This document shows, in pieces, positions 1-11,571 of a stretch of 64,000 bases of DNA. The translations under genes were made by a program, and so were the position numbers. Each line of letters opens with the position of its first letter. Position 1 is the stretch's first letter. Under the pieces are notes generated by a model, which ran no database searches, was not told the DNA's origin, and saw nothing but the letters and a program-made list of their open reading frames with translations. Source of the stretch: Welwitschia mirabilis (lineage: Eukaryota > Gnetophyta > Gnetopsida > Welwitschiales); NCBI GenBank assembly GCA_051453625.1, contig JBOZIK010000001.1, positions 130,268,790 through 130,332,789 of the forward strand, given 5' to 3'.

Positions 1-73
<73 letters not shown>
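1..73. repeat. (CT)n microsatellite
   Basis: An uninterrupted run of about 36 CT dinucleotides opens the window and may extend to the left of it. It lies just beyond the 3' end of the Athila #1 coding remains. Confidence 0.97.
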
Positions 74-77
<4 letters not shown>

Positions 78-249
78 CTTGAAACTTTGATGATTTGACC
101 CATCTTTGTATATTTCAACTCTTATTATATTAATTTGGAAGATAGCCATTATTTGTATATATACTATATACATTATGTAAAATAAAAATAAATTTAAGGG
201 CTAAATTAGATAATAACAAATAGTGGATCTAATAGTTTATGTTTCAATC

Positions 250-1420
250 CATCAAGAAAAATTATCTTTATTAAATTTAAAGATTGCTTTGCAATGTCTT
301 GAGGATAATAAAACTTTAGTCATTAACCATTCACTACAAAAATATTATTCCCCCTAAGATTTGCAATTGAAGCTGATCCAGTAATATGTTGTTTAATGAT
401 AATATAAGGGCCTTGTAACCTCACTATCAACTTATTATGAATATTACTCAGTCAATAGTTAAATAGAAGAGCAAACTCTCCTTTTTCAAATGATTTCCTT
501 CTAATATTCTTATCATGGTATTTTTTCCATTTAGGCCTTGATAATAAATTGATAATTCAATGCTTGAGTCCTTTTTTCATCTAATTCATGTAGATTTTCT
601 ATCCTTTTATTAAAATTATAATGCTCATTAGTGAGATTGATTAGGATAGAGTCTTAAGGGATCTATAGATCATATTCATAGGTAGAATACATTTATTTTC
701 ATAAACAAACTCATATGGAGTAAAACTTAATGCAGTCTTAAAAGTAATGTAATAGGCTTATAGTACTTCATCCAATTTGAGACTCTAGTTTGTTCTATGA
801 ATATTGAACACTTCTTATAACATCATTTTTAGTTCTTAATTGGTTATTTCTATTAATCCATTTATTTTAGAGTGATATGCATTTGCTATTCTTTGTTGCA
901 TATCATTTTTCACAACTACTTTTTTCATTATCTTATTTATAAATGTGTTTCTTGATTAGAAATTAGAATTTAAGAAAATATAAACCTCCTCAAAATATTA
1001 GTTTTCAAAAAATTACAAATAGGTTTAACATCATTTGAGCTTGTGGTTGTAGCTTCAACCCATTTTGTCATGTATTTTATAGCTACCAAAATATATTATT
1101 TCTAAAAAGGAGTTAGTGGACCAATGAAGTTAATTCCTCCATAGTTAAATGACTCACATTCTATTATTGGTTGGAGTGACATTTGATCTCTTCTTATGAT
1201 TCCTCCAGAACATTAGTATTTTTCACCTTTTTTTCCAAACTCATGAGAATCTTTGAATAATGAGGGCTAACAAAAACCTGCATGTAAAACTTTGATAGCT
1301 ATTTTTCTTCCATCAATGTGCCTTTCTCCTACCTTCACATGACATAGTTGTAACACCTCTTCTTATTCCCATTCTGGCATGCATCTTCTAATGATACAAT
1401 CTATACATCTTTTAAATAGA
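250..1420 (-). pseudogene. Integrase remnant of Athila #1
   Basis: Integrase joins retroelement cDNA to host DNA. On the minus strand the zinc-binding His/Cys region lies near 1,400-1,230. The core follows at about 1,170-1,000, with a stretch reading GGINFIGPLTP and then VKYMTKWVEA, the usual gypsy phrase around the first catalytic Asp; here that Asp reads as Asn (NFIGP for DFIGP). The C-terminal part, rich in Lys and Gly and including LQGPYIIIKQ, runs to about 250. Stops and frame changes are scattered throughout, so it cannot be functional. Confidence 0.8.
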
Positions 1421-1639
1421 CAAGGTAAAATCCAAAGGTATCTATGAATTTAATGTAGAAATACCTTCTATTCATTATGTATATAATATTTAGGAGTCTG
1501 ATGGCATACCAAATAGTTAGAAATGTCTACATACCAAAGGTATTTAGACAATTTATTGAATATTTAACAAGAGAGGATATGCTCATCTAGAAATTAATCA
1601 TAAGAGTTATCATCATCTTATGTTTTAGATTTGATTAGA

Positions 1640-2900
1640 AAATGGAAAAGGTGATTAGCCACTGCATTTTCATACCCTTTTATATCAATTATTAAAATGT
1701 CAAATTCTTGTAGAAGAATAATCCACCTCAAAACTTAAGAATTTAGCTTAGAATTAAAAAACACATATTTAACAACTATGCGATATGTATTAATATTAGT
1801 ATATAAGCCAATGAGATAATGTCTAAATTTATCTAATGATAGTTCAATTACTAATAAGTTCCTCTCAGTAGTCAAATAATTAATTTGGGTTGGATTTAGT
1901 GTTCGACTAAAATAAGAAATATGATGATTTTTCTTGTTAATATTCTAGCCCAAAACAACTCCTATTGCATAGTTGTTGGCATCTATCATTAATTCAAAAG
2001 TAAAGTTCCTATTAAGGCCTTGTAATATATAAGTAGTTATTAAATTTTCCTTGAGGATATTAAATCCTTATTGATGATTATCATTTGAATTAAAGGGTGT
2101 ATATTTTTCTAACAGTCTATGAAGGGGTTTACAAATTTTTTAATAGCCTTCAATGAACCTCTTATAACAACTCACATGCCCAAGAAATGATATCAATTAT
2201 TTAAGAAAGTTGAAAGGTTCTAAATTTTGGATTACCTTAATCTTATAGGGATCCATTTAGATGCCCTCCTTAGAAACAATATGATCCAAAACCACACCTT
2301 TATTAAGCATAAAGAAAGATTTTTCCTAGCTTAATTTTAATCCACTCTAAATACATTGATTTAGAACTTTTCTAGGTGTAGAATAGTTTACTCAAAAGAG
2401 TCCCCCCACACTAAGAAGTCATTCTTGAAAACCTCCATAGAATCATCAAGTATGTTAGTGAGAATAACTTGCATGGCTTTTTGAAAAGTACCGAGGTCAT
2501 TACATAAATCAAATGGCATACTATGGAATGCATATGTAATAAAAGATGAAGTAAAGATTGTTAAAGACTGATCTTCTAGTGTAATGTGGATTTGATTATA
2601 CTTGTTGTACTAATATAAAAGATAATAGAAGTTGTTCCCTTGTATTTTATCAAGAACTTGATCAAGGAAAGGTAGAGGAAAATGGTACTTATTTGTGACT
2701 TGATTAATTCTTTGGAAGTCTATACATATCCTTCATTTGTTCCTTTTTTTAGAAACAACTATTATTGGACTTATCCACTCACTTTCAACAATTAGATAGA
2801 TGATATTTGCGTCCATTAGCTTAATGATTTCATCTTTTACTTCTTGTTTCAGAATTGGGTTTAACATTCTCTAGGGTTAGCATAGGTTTTACCTTATCCT
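1640..2900 (-). pseudogene. Reverse transcriptase and RNase H remnant of Athila #1
   Basis: Minus-strand reading from 2,900 leftwards gives RT blocks: a region like IDFQRIN..TNKYHFPLPFLDQ at about 2,740-2,640, a degraded MPFGLCN block at about 2,520, and the catalytic block at about 2,430. There the lineage's usual F(M/I)DDF reads FKNDF, so a catalytic Asp is lost. RNase H follows at about 2,000-1,660 with recognisable phrases such as HHISYFSRTLNPTQINY and LDKFRHYLIG. It belongs to the gag-pol polyprotein of the element and is inactive. Confidence 0.82.
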
Positions 2901-2904
2901 CTAA

Positions 2905-3475
2905 GTAAATTTTGTGCTATACAATGTATGAAGAAATACCTACAAGATCTCTATGAGTCCATGCAAAAGATTTAGCATTCTTTTATAATAATAAAATGAG
3001 GATTTCCTCTTATTTAGCATTCAGTTCAAAATTAATTACCGAGGGGCAAATTACGCTTTTATCTACAAAGACATATTTAAGGTGCTGGGTAGTTCTTTTA
3101 ACTAAAGTTCTAATCGCCTCTTCTCTTGTTGAAATTTTTTATTCTATATTTTATTTTTACTCACTCAAATATGGGCATATTTTGATAGGACTCTTCTTAT
3201 GTCCTCCATAGAAATTTCTTCAAAGGTAGTAGGTAGTTCCTGCTATTTTTTTTTTTCATTTCTTAAGTCACAATTGCGTTTACATGGATTAGAAGCGTTA
3301 AGATGTATTAAAGCAATTGCAATTATGGATATGTCTAGTAATAAGTGTTTTGTCTTCCTATTATTAAAAGAATTTCCTCATCACTCCTGTTTTTAAGGAA
3401 GTGATAAGCTCCTCTATAACTTAGTTTACCCACACATTCTTCATATTCATCATTTACATCAAATTTTTCACTCCC
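2905..3475 (-). other. Protease-RT spacer of Athila #1, no recognisable domain
   Basis: This stretch separates the RT and protease remnants. In Athila polyproteins this part is poorly conserved. I see only short broken frames and no motif. Confidence 0.5.
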
Positions 3476-3478
3476 AAA

Positions 3479-3840
3479 TTATAAGGTAAGAATGTCATTT
3501 CTTGTGTTAATAATCCCATTTGTAGTTGATAACCATGCTTTACCTAGAATTAGAGGATATTCATTGATCTTCATCACTTGTAGGATAACAAAATATATTG
3601 GGTAAAATCCTTTGTTAACTTGAATCACTAAGTATTTTACCACACCTATGGCCCTTTTAAGAAAATCACTTGCCATTTCTAGAGCAACATTCATAGGTTG
3701 TAGGTAGCCTTGTAGTTTAAGTCTCTTCATGATATGTTTAGGAATCATGTTCACACTTAACCCCAAATAAAGTAAATAGTTTCTTAACCTAAAAATGCCT
3801 TCCAAAATAATAGTTAAGATTGCTGCTCCTGGGTCCTTGG
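3479..3840 (-). pseudogene. Retropepsin-like aspartic protease remnant of Athila #1
   Basis: A 108-codon open frame on the minus strand (3,805-3,479) aligns by eye with Athila proteases. LGLSVNMIP stands where the active-site D(L)GASVNLMP is expected, so the catalytic Asp lies upstream of the open part or is lost. KAWLSTTNGIINTRND near the end matches the conserved RPFLATANAIIDVR(N) block. The enzyme would cleave the gag-pol polyprotein. The frame opens only within the domain, so this is a fragment. Confidence 0.8.
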
Positions 3841-4399
3841 ATTTTGGACTTTGTTGGCTAAGTTACAAAAATCATTGATTAGCTAGATAAAACCTCTCAA
3901 GGAGCTTTCTTTTACAATTTTTCTTCACCAAATCTTTAAATGACTTATTATACTTTTTATTATCTCTTAACAATTTTCAAAGAGGCAAAAGTAGGGATTG
4001 TTCTTTCAAAAGGGTCTCTAATTTAGTACTTAAATCTTCATCATTTCTTTCTAATATCTTAGAAAGGGGTGGCTATCCCATGCTTGGCATTATTGGATTT
4101 TGACATTCTACCTTGTTTTATTTGATACTCTAGTTTTTACTTCCTAGTTGTTGGAGTTTTACTACTTCTATTTTCTTTTTTAAGTTGCTCCTTGTCCTTA
4201 CTTTACTTCTAGTTATGGCTTTTGAATCCTTAATCTGGTTGGGATTTGGATGACTAGTTGAAGGTAAGATCCCAACATTCCTTATGTTAGAATATAATGT
4301 TTATTGCACCAATTCCATAATCTTGTTGAAGTTTTTATTAATTTGTGTTATAGCTTGTCCAATATTGGTAAAATTATTTTCCATGTTTTGTTGCATGAA

Positions 4400-5785
4400 T
4401 TCCAAATTTACTTGAAGAGAACCAAGTAAATATTACCAAATAGAAGGGGGTGGTTGACCATAAGAAGGAGAAAATGGAAGGGTTTGGATTGATGAATGAT
4501 CCCCACATATATTTCAAAAAACTATTACTCCATAAGATTTTTGAAATCTATTGAAATTAGTTTTTATACCTTAATAGGCATTTTAATATGGATTTTTATT
4601 CATATTGTTGAGGGCACATAATTCTTCATAGACATTATTTTGATAGAAAGGGAGGGCAAGACATTTTTTAACCTCACGATCAAGGTCTTGACAAAGAAAA
4701 TATTTGTTTTTCTCTAAAACAGCTTCTTCCTTTGCTTTGTTGTTATATTTTTTAGAATTCAAATCTTTCACTGTGAGAGTTACTTTTTCCAATTTTTTTA
4801 TCATATTATTTAGTGATTCTTCTACATCTATTTGACTATATAATATTCTTTTCTTATTTCAATACTTTTCATTTGCTTCATTTGTGTTTCTAACATGGTT
4901 TATTCTTCTTTTGTTAACTGCCATGATTTACTTTACTCCTATAGAGATTCCAATTTTAACTAATATTGATTTAATGAAACTTTCATAATATTACCACCAC
5001 AAGCAAAGTGAAATATTTTTTGGGTATTAGGTAGAATACCTTCCATGGAATAACCTACTAATTTCAAGTCTTTAATGTTGTTTATTGGGTACTTAGTAAC
5101 ATAAGAGGAAAACCTCTCAAATCCTATAATATATTCTTCCTCTTTTTATTATCTAAAATGAGTAATCCTTTTTTATAAGGCCTTGATCCCTTTTCATTTG
5201 ATCCCTAGAAGTGATAGAGTGATGATTAAGATAGTAGAACCAATTTCTAGCATTTTCCATCAGTAACATTTTAAACACCATCAAGTAGAGTCTATTAGTA
5301 ATTGATTTTCCTATAGTGTAAATAAAAGAATCAAGATCGATTAGGAATTGAAGTAGATCATTAGTGTCATTTCCATTTTATTTAGATAACACACATAAAT
5401 TATTTATCTCTACATCCTCTCCATCAGGTAATTTAATGGGGTTATGAATCTCTCTATTTTTCCTTTGTAAAAAATCTCTTACTAGTCTTGGAGATGATGG
5501 ATTTCTAGGCATGTTATAGGTATTTTTAGTTTGTAATTCTAGTTCCTCTTTTATTTCAAATTTCATTAGAAATTCCTCAGTGATTCTTGTATTTTTAAGT
5601 GACTAGAAGATAATAGAAGGAGTTTGAGGTGTACGTTTTTCAGACTCTGATTTGGTTGTTTCAAGAATCGATGAAAATGTAGCATTTAAGGTATTAGGCT
5701 TTAGAGATAGAACAAGTTCAATACGTTTTACATTCATAATCAACTGATTAGATAAAGAAGTGGAATCTTGGTTTTTATAAGACAT
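4400..5785 (-). pseudogene. Gag remnant of Athila #1 with degenerate zinc knuckle
   Basis: Gag is the capsid/nucleocapsid protein. On the minus strand, ENARNWFYYLNHHSITS at about 5,250-5,200 matches the conserved A..W...L....I..W block of plant gypsy gag. A degenerate CCHC-like zinc knuckle lies at about 4,690-4,640 (CQ..DREVKKC), with the Athila-style follow-on YEELCALN. Several open segments remain (5,785-5,603; 5,566-5,378; 4,804-4,583), separated by stops. The start near 5,785 follows the PBS/leader region; no better start is evident. Confidence 0.78.
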
Positions 5786-6040
5786 AGGTGAGGTTATAAA
5801 TCATTGTGGCTACTATACAATTTACTTATATTCTTAGAAATTAAAGAGGCCACTCTATATATTTTTCCTAATGAATTTTGATTCTTTGCTTTTTCTTTTC
5901 TTTTAACACAAAATATTGTTATGTATTGTGTCTAATGAAAAATGCACTTGCTAATGAAATTTAAAAGAAAAAAAATCACCTATTTGATGAATTAATAGAG
6001 AAATTTCAAGGAGACTAGAAATATTAAGAAGACTAGCACC

Positions 6041-6058
6041 TCCCCACCAATGTTACAA
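6041..6058 (-). other. Primer-binding site, tRNA-Asp type, Athila #1
   Basis: On the minus strand this reads TTGTAACATTGGTGGGGA, which aligns with TGGCGCCGTTGCCGGGGA, the complement of the tRNA-Asp 3' end used by Athila-type elements. Most mismatches are transitions. It lies 2 bp from the inner end of the LTR and next to gag, as expected. Confidence 0.7.
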
Positions 6059-6060
6059 AA

Positions 6061-7000
6061 TGTGGAAGGTCATTTTTGCAACTAGAGACAATCCATGGAG
6101 ATACAACAATTACTAATTTTCAAGATTTCTTATTAGAAATTTATTCAAAATAAAACTAATTTGGAAATTTAAATAAAAAACAAATAAATTTTTGATTATA
6201 ATCTCATTAAGAAAATTCAAATGCAAACATCTTAAACCCTAGTTAAATGTAAAATGAAAATTCTCCTTTTTATAGATAAATGAGCTTCTATCTAAGCTCA
6301 TACTTCAATTGCTAAAATCCTAATCATTGAAATGACTGAAGTCTCAATAAATGAAGTTCTAATAAAATTGAGAATTCTAAGATTCTCTCATACTTGTGCT
6401 TCTATAATATTTATATAAAAAATAAAACATTTATAAATTGGAATTTTGATATCTTAAAAGATAGTATAAATATCATTGAAAAATAATGAAAAGCTAATAT
6501 AGAAATTGACACTTCAATCTAGATGAAACTTGAAAACCCTTCATTATCATTTTTCAAAAGGAAATAGTTTTATCAAATGCCTTTTCATTTATTTATTAGG
6601 CTTTTTAAATGCTCAAGAATAGGAAAGGGAGAGTTATAATAGTAATCATAGAATTCGGTCCACACTCTGCTTGGCTGTTATAAAACATTTAGGCTTAGAC
6701 ACATGGCAGAGTTGACTAGTCAACTGGAACATTATATAGGAATATTATATATACAATAAACTTTGGTGTATATAACATTTTTTCATATTAATTAAGGACA
6801 TTTCTTTGTAAAGGCATTACTCTGTTCTAGAAATCTTTGGTAGCCAATTGTGGGCTTTTTCTAAGCTAAATGCTACTTATGTCTCTTCATATCCCTTAAT
6901 TCCATTCTGTTTTTCTTTTTCACTAAAATATCTCCTGCATAATAAAAATATCATCTATAAGATCATTATAAAATATTATTTAATAATAATAGAATTTGAT
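6061..7000 (-). repeat. 5' LTR of Athila #1 (right edge approximate)
   Basis: On the plus strand the LTR begins TGTGGAAGG at 6,061, so on the element strand it ends CCACA immediately before the PBS. Length and content (AT-rich, no coding) suit an LTR of about 1 kb. I could not identify the outer TG end, and the 3' LTR needed for comparison lies outside the window, so 7,000 is only an approximate edge. Confidence 0.5.
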
Positions 7001-7114
7001 CATTAATAATCAATTTCAGGGAGTAATTGATCATATAATACTAATAATGACAACTTTCCTTTCTCTTTCTCTTATAGTAAATAATAGTATTAATTAACCT
7101 AAGAAAGTGGGTAT

Positions 7115-7980
7115 GAGAAAATTAATTCAAAATTTTATTAGGCTAAATCCACCAAAGTTTGCAGGAGATTCAGATCCATCTAAAGCAAAATCATGATTGA
7201 GTGATGTCGAAAAGGTTGTACATATCTTAGGATGTGATGAATAGGAAAAGGCTTCTTTATCTATTTATATGTTATAAGGAGGAGCTAATCTATGGTAAAA
7301 AATGATAATAACCAAGTTGAGAGATCTAAAACTTTAATAGAGGAAATTTGAACACATCTTTAAAGAGAGATACATCATCAAGTTCTATATTCACTAGAAG
7401 GTTAGAGAATTTCACAATCTAAGATAAGCTCATAATGCGGCCATAACATCTCATGAGTGCAAATTTCTAGAATTAGTAAGATATTTTTTACCTATGCATT
7501 TAAATGAAAAAGATAAAGAAAATCTCTTTATTTATAGTATTCTTCAATCTATCATTATCAAAGTATCCAAGTTTTAACCTAAAAATCTAGTAGAGGCTAT
7601 AGAAAAGGAAAATACACTAGAATAAAACTAGCAGAGATAATAAGAAATTAAAAAAAATTCTTTTATGGGGGAATATCCTTAAGAGAAATCAATTATAAAT
7701 CTCTTATCAAAATAAGAATTAGCACTTTGGCAAAATAATATCAATAATAGTAATAGTAGGAATAGGAATTTTAATCAACCTAAGCAGACTTCATTTAAAA
7801 GAAATTGGAATGTTTCTAGTCAAAGCTATGCAAGTAATCACTCTCAGAAATCTAACTTCTAGTAGATTTCTAGTCAGTAATAGTACTAGAATTAGTTGAG
7901 GAATATTAATGTTATAATCATAAAGAAAATCATAATGCAAAAGAATGTCCATTATATAATAGAGACCTTTCTAGATAATA
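7115..7980 (+). pseudogene. Gag remnant of the Tekay-like chromovirus
   Basis: Frames from about 7,140 read LNPPKFAGDSDPSKA.. followed by blocks typical of chromovirus gag (DVEKVVHILGC, then Y.LQGGA.LWW-like). A CCHC-type knuckle is recognisable at 7,918-7,970 as CYNHKENHNAKEC, with its second Cys changed to His. The protein would form the nucleocapsid and bind element RNA. More than ten stops interrupt it, mostly at positions expected to be Gln, Arg or Trp. The true N-terminus is not visible. Confidence 0.8.
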
Positions 7981-8079
7981 ACTAGAAAACCCTCAAGGAT
8001 CAAAAAGTATTCCCCAATCAATAAGATGACTTCAAGCAGTAGTAGATAATCAAAGGATGTAATTTTAGAGCCTTTTCAT

Positions 8080-8270
8080 ACAAGGTAAGGCTTTACTTAA
8101 TAATAAAAAGTAATTATTTTATTTTATTATGAAGTAACACATTGCTTTATATCTCCTAGGATTATTTTAAATAGAAAAATTATGTTGTACTCTAATTGAG
8201 GGATGCATAGAGCTAGCAAACAGGTTCATGTCCCAAGGTTAATTACTAAATCTAAAATTATACTTTATCT
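8080..8270 (+). pseudogene. Aspartic protease fragment of the Tekay-like chromovirus
   Basis: A short region after the zinc knuckle matches the family phrase VLFDSGATHCFISP..I only in its second half (THCF-like; ISPRII) and lacks a clear catalytic DSG. It is followed directly by late RT sequence, so the protease C-terminus and early RT are missing. Confidence 0.6.
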
Positions 8271-8319
8271 ATAAGTAAGAGAGAGTTTTAGATACAACTA
8301 ATTGTTATTAACTTAGGAG

Positions 8320-9040
8320 AATAAGGAACACTTGATAATAGTATTACAACTTATGAAGAACATGAGAAATACTTGAGAATAGTATTACAAACTTTACGGA
8401 ATCATCAATTATATGCTAACATAGCAAAATTCTCTGTTTGTNNNNNNNNNNATGAAATGGCTAATACCTATAAATATTACTGAGGTTAAAAACTTTCTTA
8501 GCCTTATTGGGTACTATCATAAATTCATATTTAACTTCTTTAAGATATCTTCTTCACTAACAATCCTTTTAAAGAAAAATAAAGATCTCTAATGGACAAA
8601 AAAATGCTAGAAATTATTTTATCATCTTAAAAAATTCTTAACTAGTGCTTTAGTCTTAGTAATATTAGATGCCTCAAAGATCTTTTCAATTTATACCGAT
8701 GCATTTGAAGACGATATTGAAGTAGTTCTTGAACAAGATAAAAGAATAATAGCTTATGAATCAAGATAACTTAAAACTTATAAGTGAAATTATCCTATTC
8801 ATAACCTTGAATTAGCTATAGTAATCTTTACTTTAAAGTTGTAAAAGCATTATTTGTATGATGTAAATTTCTAAGTTTGGATAGATCATAAAATTCTCAA
8901 ATACATTTTTACTTAACCAAACTTAATCCTTAGGTAAATAAGATGGATGAAATTTCTATGTGATTTTGATATAGAGATTTTTATACCATCAAGCTAAGAG
9001 AAACAAAGGTTGTAGATGCTCTTGGTAGACAAGGTTAGCT
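8320..9040 (+). pseudogene. RT C-terminal fragment and RNase H of the Tekay-like chromovirus
   Basis: From 8,345 the reading is Y.EHEKYLRIVLQTLRNHQLYA, the thumb end of RT. After a 10-N gap (8,442-8,451) comes INITEVKNFLSLIGYYHKFI. The palm blocks carrying the catalytic Asp pair are absent, so about two thirds of RT is deleted. RNase H then follows with IYTDA at about 8,690, HNLELAIVIFTLKL and WIDHKILKYIF. A short direct duplication (ACTTGA.AATAGTATTACAA) lies just before the gap. Confidence 0.8.
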
Positions 9041-9109
9041 TAAAATAATAATGAAAATTTAAAGTAAAATTCTAATATAAATGGAATTAGGTATAAGCTA
9101 ATGTTTAAA

Positions 9110-10090
9110 TTTCATAATCTGCCTATAGGTAATCCTAAAAGAACTAAAATGTATCATAATATGAAATGAAAATTTTGGTAGCCAGTAATGAAAAAAGATA
9201 TAGCAAAATTTGTGTGAAAGTGCCTTAATTATCATTAATTTAAAGTAGAATAGAGAAATCTAGTAGAATTAATTTATCCTTATGATGTTTTAGAATATAA
9301 ATGGGACATGATTTGCACTATAAAAAACGTAAAGTGGTAATGACTCTATTATGGTAATAATTAATAGAGCAACTAAGTCAACAAATTTTATTTTAGTTAA
9401 ATCTACTTATGATATTGATGATATAGCTAAAGTATATATTCAAAATGTTATTCTATTGGATGGTGTAGCTTTAGTAATTATCTATGATAGAGATTCAAAA
9501 TTTACTTCTAAGTTTTGGAAAAAATACAAATGGGTTTAGAAACTAAGTTAAATATAAGCACTACATTTCATCTTCAAATGGATGGTCAGGAAAAAAGAGT
9601 TAATCAAATGTTAGAAGATATTCTTAGAGCATGTATTCTAAATAATCCCAAGTTAGGAAGAGTATCCAACATTAGTATAATTTTCATATAATAACAGTTA
9701 TCAAAGTTTAATTCAAATGGATCCATTTGAAGCCATATATGATAGAAAATTTAGAGCACTCACTTCATAGATAAAATCTAAAGAAATATTGATTATAGAA
9801 TTAGAAATGTTACAAAAAAATAAAAAGTAAAATGGTGATAATTAAGAATAGACTTAAAGAATTAATAGATAAACAAAAGATGTATGTAGACTATTGAATA
9901 AGAAATCTTAAGCATAAAATAGATGATCATATATTTCTTAAAGTATAACCAATTAAATTAGTCATGAGAGAATTCAAGAGATCAAAATTATCTCCTCAAT
10001 TCACTAGACCAATTGAAATATTAGAAAGATATGAAGTTATTTCATATAAATTTATTCTACTCTTTGATTATTGAACATGCATGATTCTTT
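9110..10090 (+). pseudogene. Integrase remnant of the Tekay-like chromovirus
   Basis: The zinc-binding part lies at about 9,120-9,260. The core keeps an open 62-codon stretch at 9,351-9,539 with STNFILVKSTYDIDDIAKVY and VIIYDRDSKFTSKFW, which contains the second catalytic Asp. QMDGQEKRVNQML follows at about 9,580-9,615 with the catalytic Glu region. Stops between the blocks make it inactive. Confidence 0.83.
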
Positions 10091-10169
10091 CTATGTAAGG
10101 ATGCTAAGGAAGTGTATTGTAGATCATTCTTATAAGTTAAATTGATCTCATATTTAGGTGGAACTAGAT

Positions 10170-10330
10170 TATTTGATAATAAAAAAGCCAAACGTAGTAC
10201 TAGATCAACAAACTATTAATTTACAATATAGATAGATCCATTAAGTAAAGATAAACTTAAGTAATCATAGTGTTGATGAAGCTACTTGGGAGCTAGAGGA
10301 AATAATGAAAAATTAATATTCAAATATTTT
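10170..10330 (+). pseudogene. Chromodomain remnant at the integrase C-terminus
   Basis: The phrase NHSVDEATWELEEIMKN at about 10,265-10,315 is the hallmark end of a chromovirus chromodomain, which directs integration to heterochromatin by histone-mark binding. The upstream half (VVLDQQTINLQYR) fits the usual LD...L R...I..VKV.W segment. It identifies the element as a chromovirus and supports Tekay/Del placement. Confidence 0.85.
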
Positions 10331-10402
10331 TAGATCTCATAACATGTAGTTAGGTGTTCTTAAGCTCTTTATGTATCTTGATTCTTAGCAGTAGATCAGT
10401 CT

Positions 10403-10415
10403 AAGCAAGGGATAA
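10403..10415 (+). other. Polypurine tract of the Tekay-like chromovirus
   Basis: AAGCAAGGGATAA directly precedes the LTR start TGTCATATC, as expected for the plus-strand priming site. Confidence 0.65.
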
Positions 10416-11545
10416 TGTCATATCACATATTTTGTAAATCATAGTTACCTAGATATTAAGTATATTAAGCTTTTAGTCAGATGATGATTACTTTTTTTTA
10501 AAGGCCTTGTCAAAATAATATGGTATTTTAAAATAATTTCAATTTAAAATTTTCATAACTCATCATTAAAAGAATAATAATTATGTTAGAAGGTTTTTAT
10601 GAGAAAAGCTATTCAAACATTTAAAATTAGATAACCCTATTATGTAAGGAATTAAAATCATGTGACAAAATTAATGAATTAAAAATTTTTAAGAGGACAT
10701 AATAGTATATTTTACATATTATAAACCCATTTAGATTTTTGATAAATTTGATAGGTATACTATATTCTGAATAGACATTTTCTCCTTTGTGTTGTATGAT
10801 TGATAGATTCTAATCATTAGGAAATAAATGAGCATATGAACAAGTACATGTACTTTTACCTAGAACCAAGAATGGTAAATATGTAGATTTACTCTACTAC
10901 ACATTTATCTTCTTGAGATGTATTAGGGCACTTGATTTATAGAATATTTATTGTTTTATTTCGTGGAATTGAAAAGTTTATCACATTATGCCACATGATA
11001 ATTTTGAGATTTATGCATTTATTATTTTAATGAATTTCTTTGATGAATTATACTTACATATGAGCCTATGAAGGATTAAGAAAGAGCTAGCATTAGGAAA
11101 TACTGTGTGTAGTTAACTTTTTTAATTAAGGCAAGAAGATTACTCACCCTAGTTAGATGAATGAGTCATAAGTATGATCTCTTTTTGTACTTCAATGTCA
11201 TTTATTACGTATCCCACTTATTAATAATAAATCATGTGATCTTATGATCTTAAGCTATGTTCATTTTGTTTATCTATATATAGAGATTCTTTCTTCTCTT
11301 GTAAGGGAAGATACTTTTCCATTTTCCATGTAAGTGCATTTCCTTTGTTTTCTTCTCTATCTGCTTTCATATGGAGCTTAGATCTTGAAAGCTTAAAGTT
11401 AAGGAATCTTGAGTTTAGATCTTCATTAATATTCAACCATCAAGGTCTTACTAATCTTTTTAAGTGACATCGTTACTCATGTTATCTATATGTTTTTTTT
11501 TTAAAATTCTAGTAGAATGATGATATATTTTATTAGATCAGTATT

Positions 11546-11571
11546 TTATATATATATATATATATATATAT
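11546..11571. repeat. (TA)13 microsatellite
   Basis: Uninterrupted TA dinucleotides inside the LTR. The equivalent place in the second copy, near 50,570, lacks the run, so it expanded in this copy. Confidence 0.9.

Larger units (their letters stand above)
74..7000 (-). mobile_element. Athila-type Ty3/gypsy element #1, minus strand, 3' end outside window
   Basis: Reading the minus strand from right to left gives 5' LTR, PBS, gag, protease, RT, RNase H and integrase, the standard Ty3/gypsy order. The PBS resembles the tRNA-Asp type of the Athila lineage, and gag and integrase have Athila-like phrasing. Every domain carries several stops and frameshifts, so the copy is dead. The 3' LTR is not visible and must lie left of position 1. 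The right edge, near 7.0 kb, was not fixed to the base. Plus-strand chromovirus gag begins just beyond it, so this element may have inserted into that chromovirus. Confidence 0.85.

Noticed and set aside
2996-3396. Two short plus-strand frames with hydrophobic segments
   Set aside because: They are opposite to the minus-strand protease-RT region of Athila #1 and T-rich by composition.
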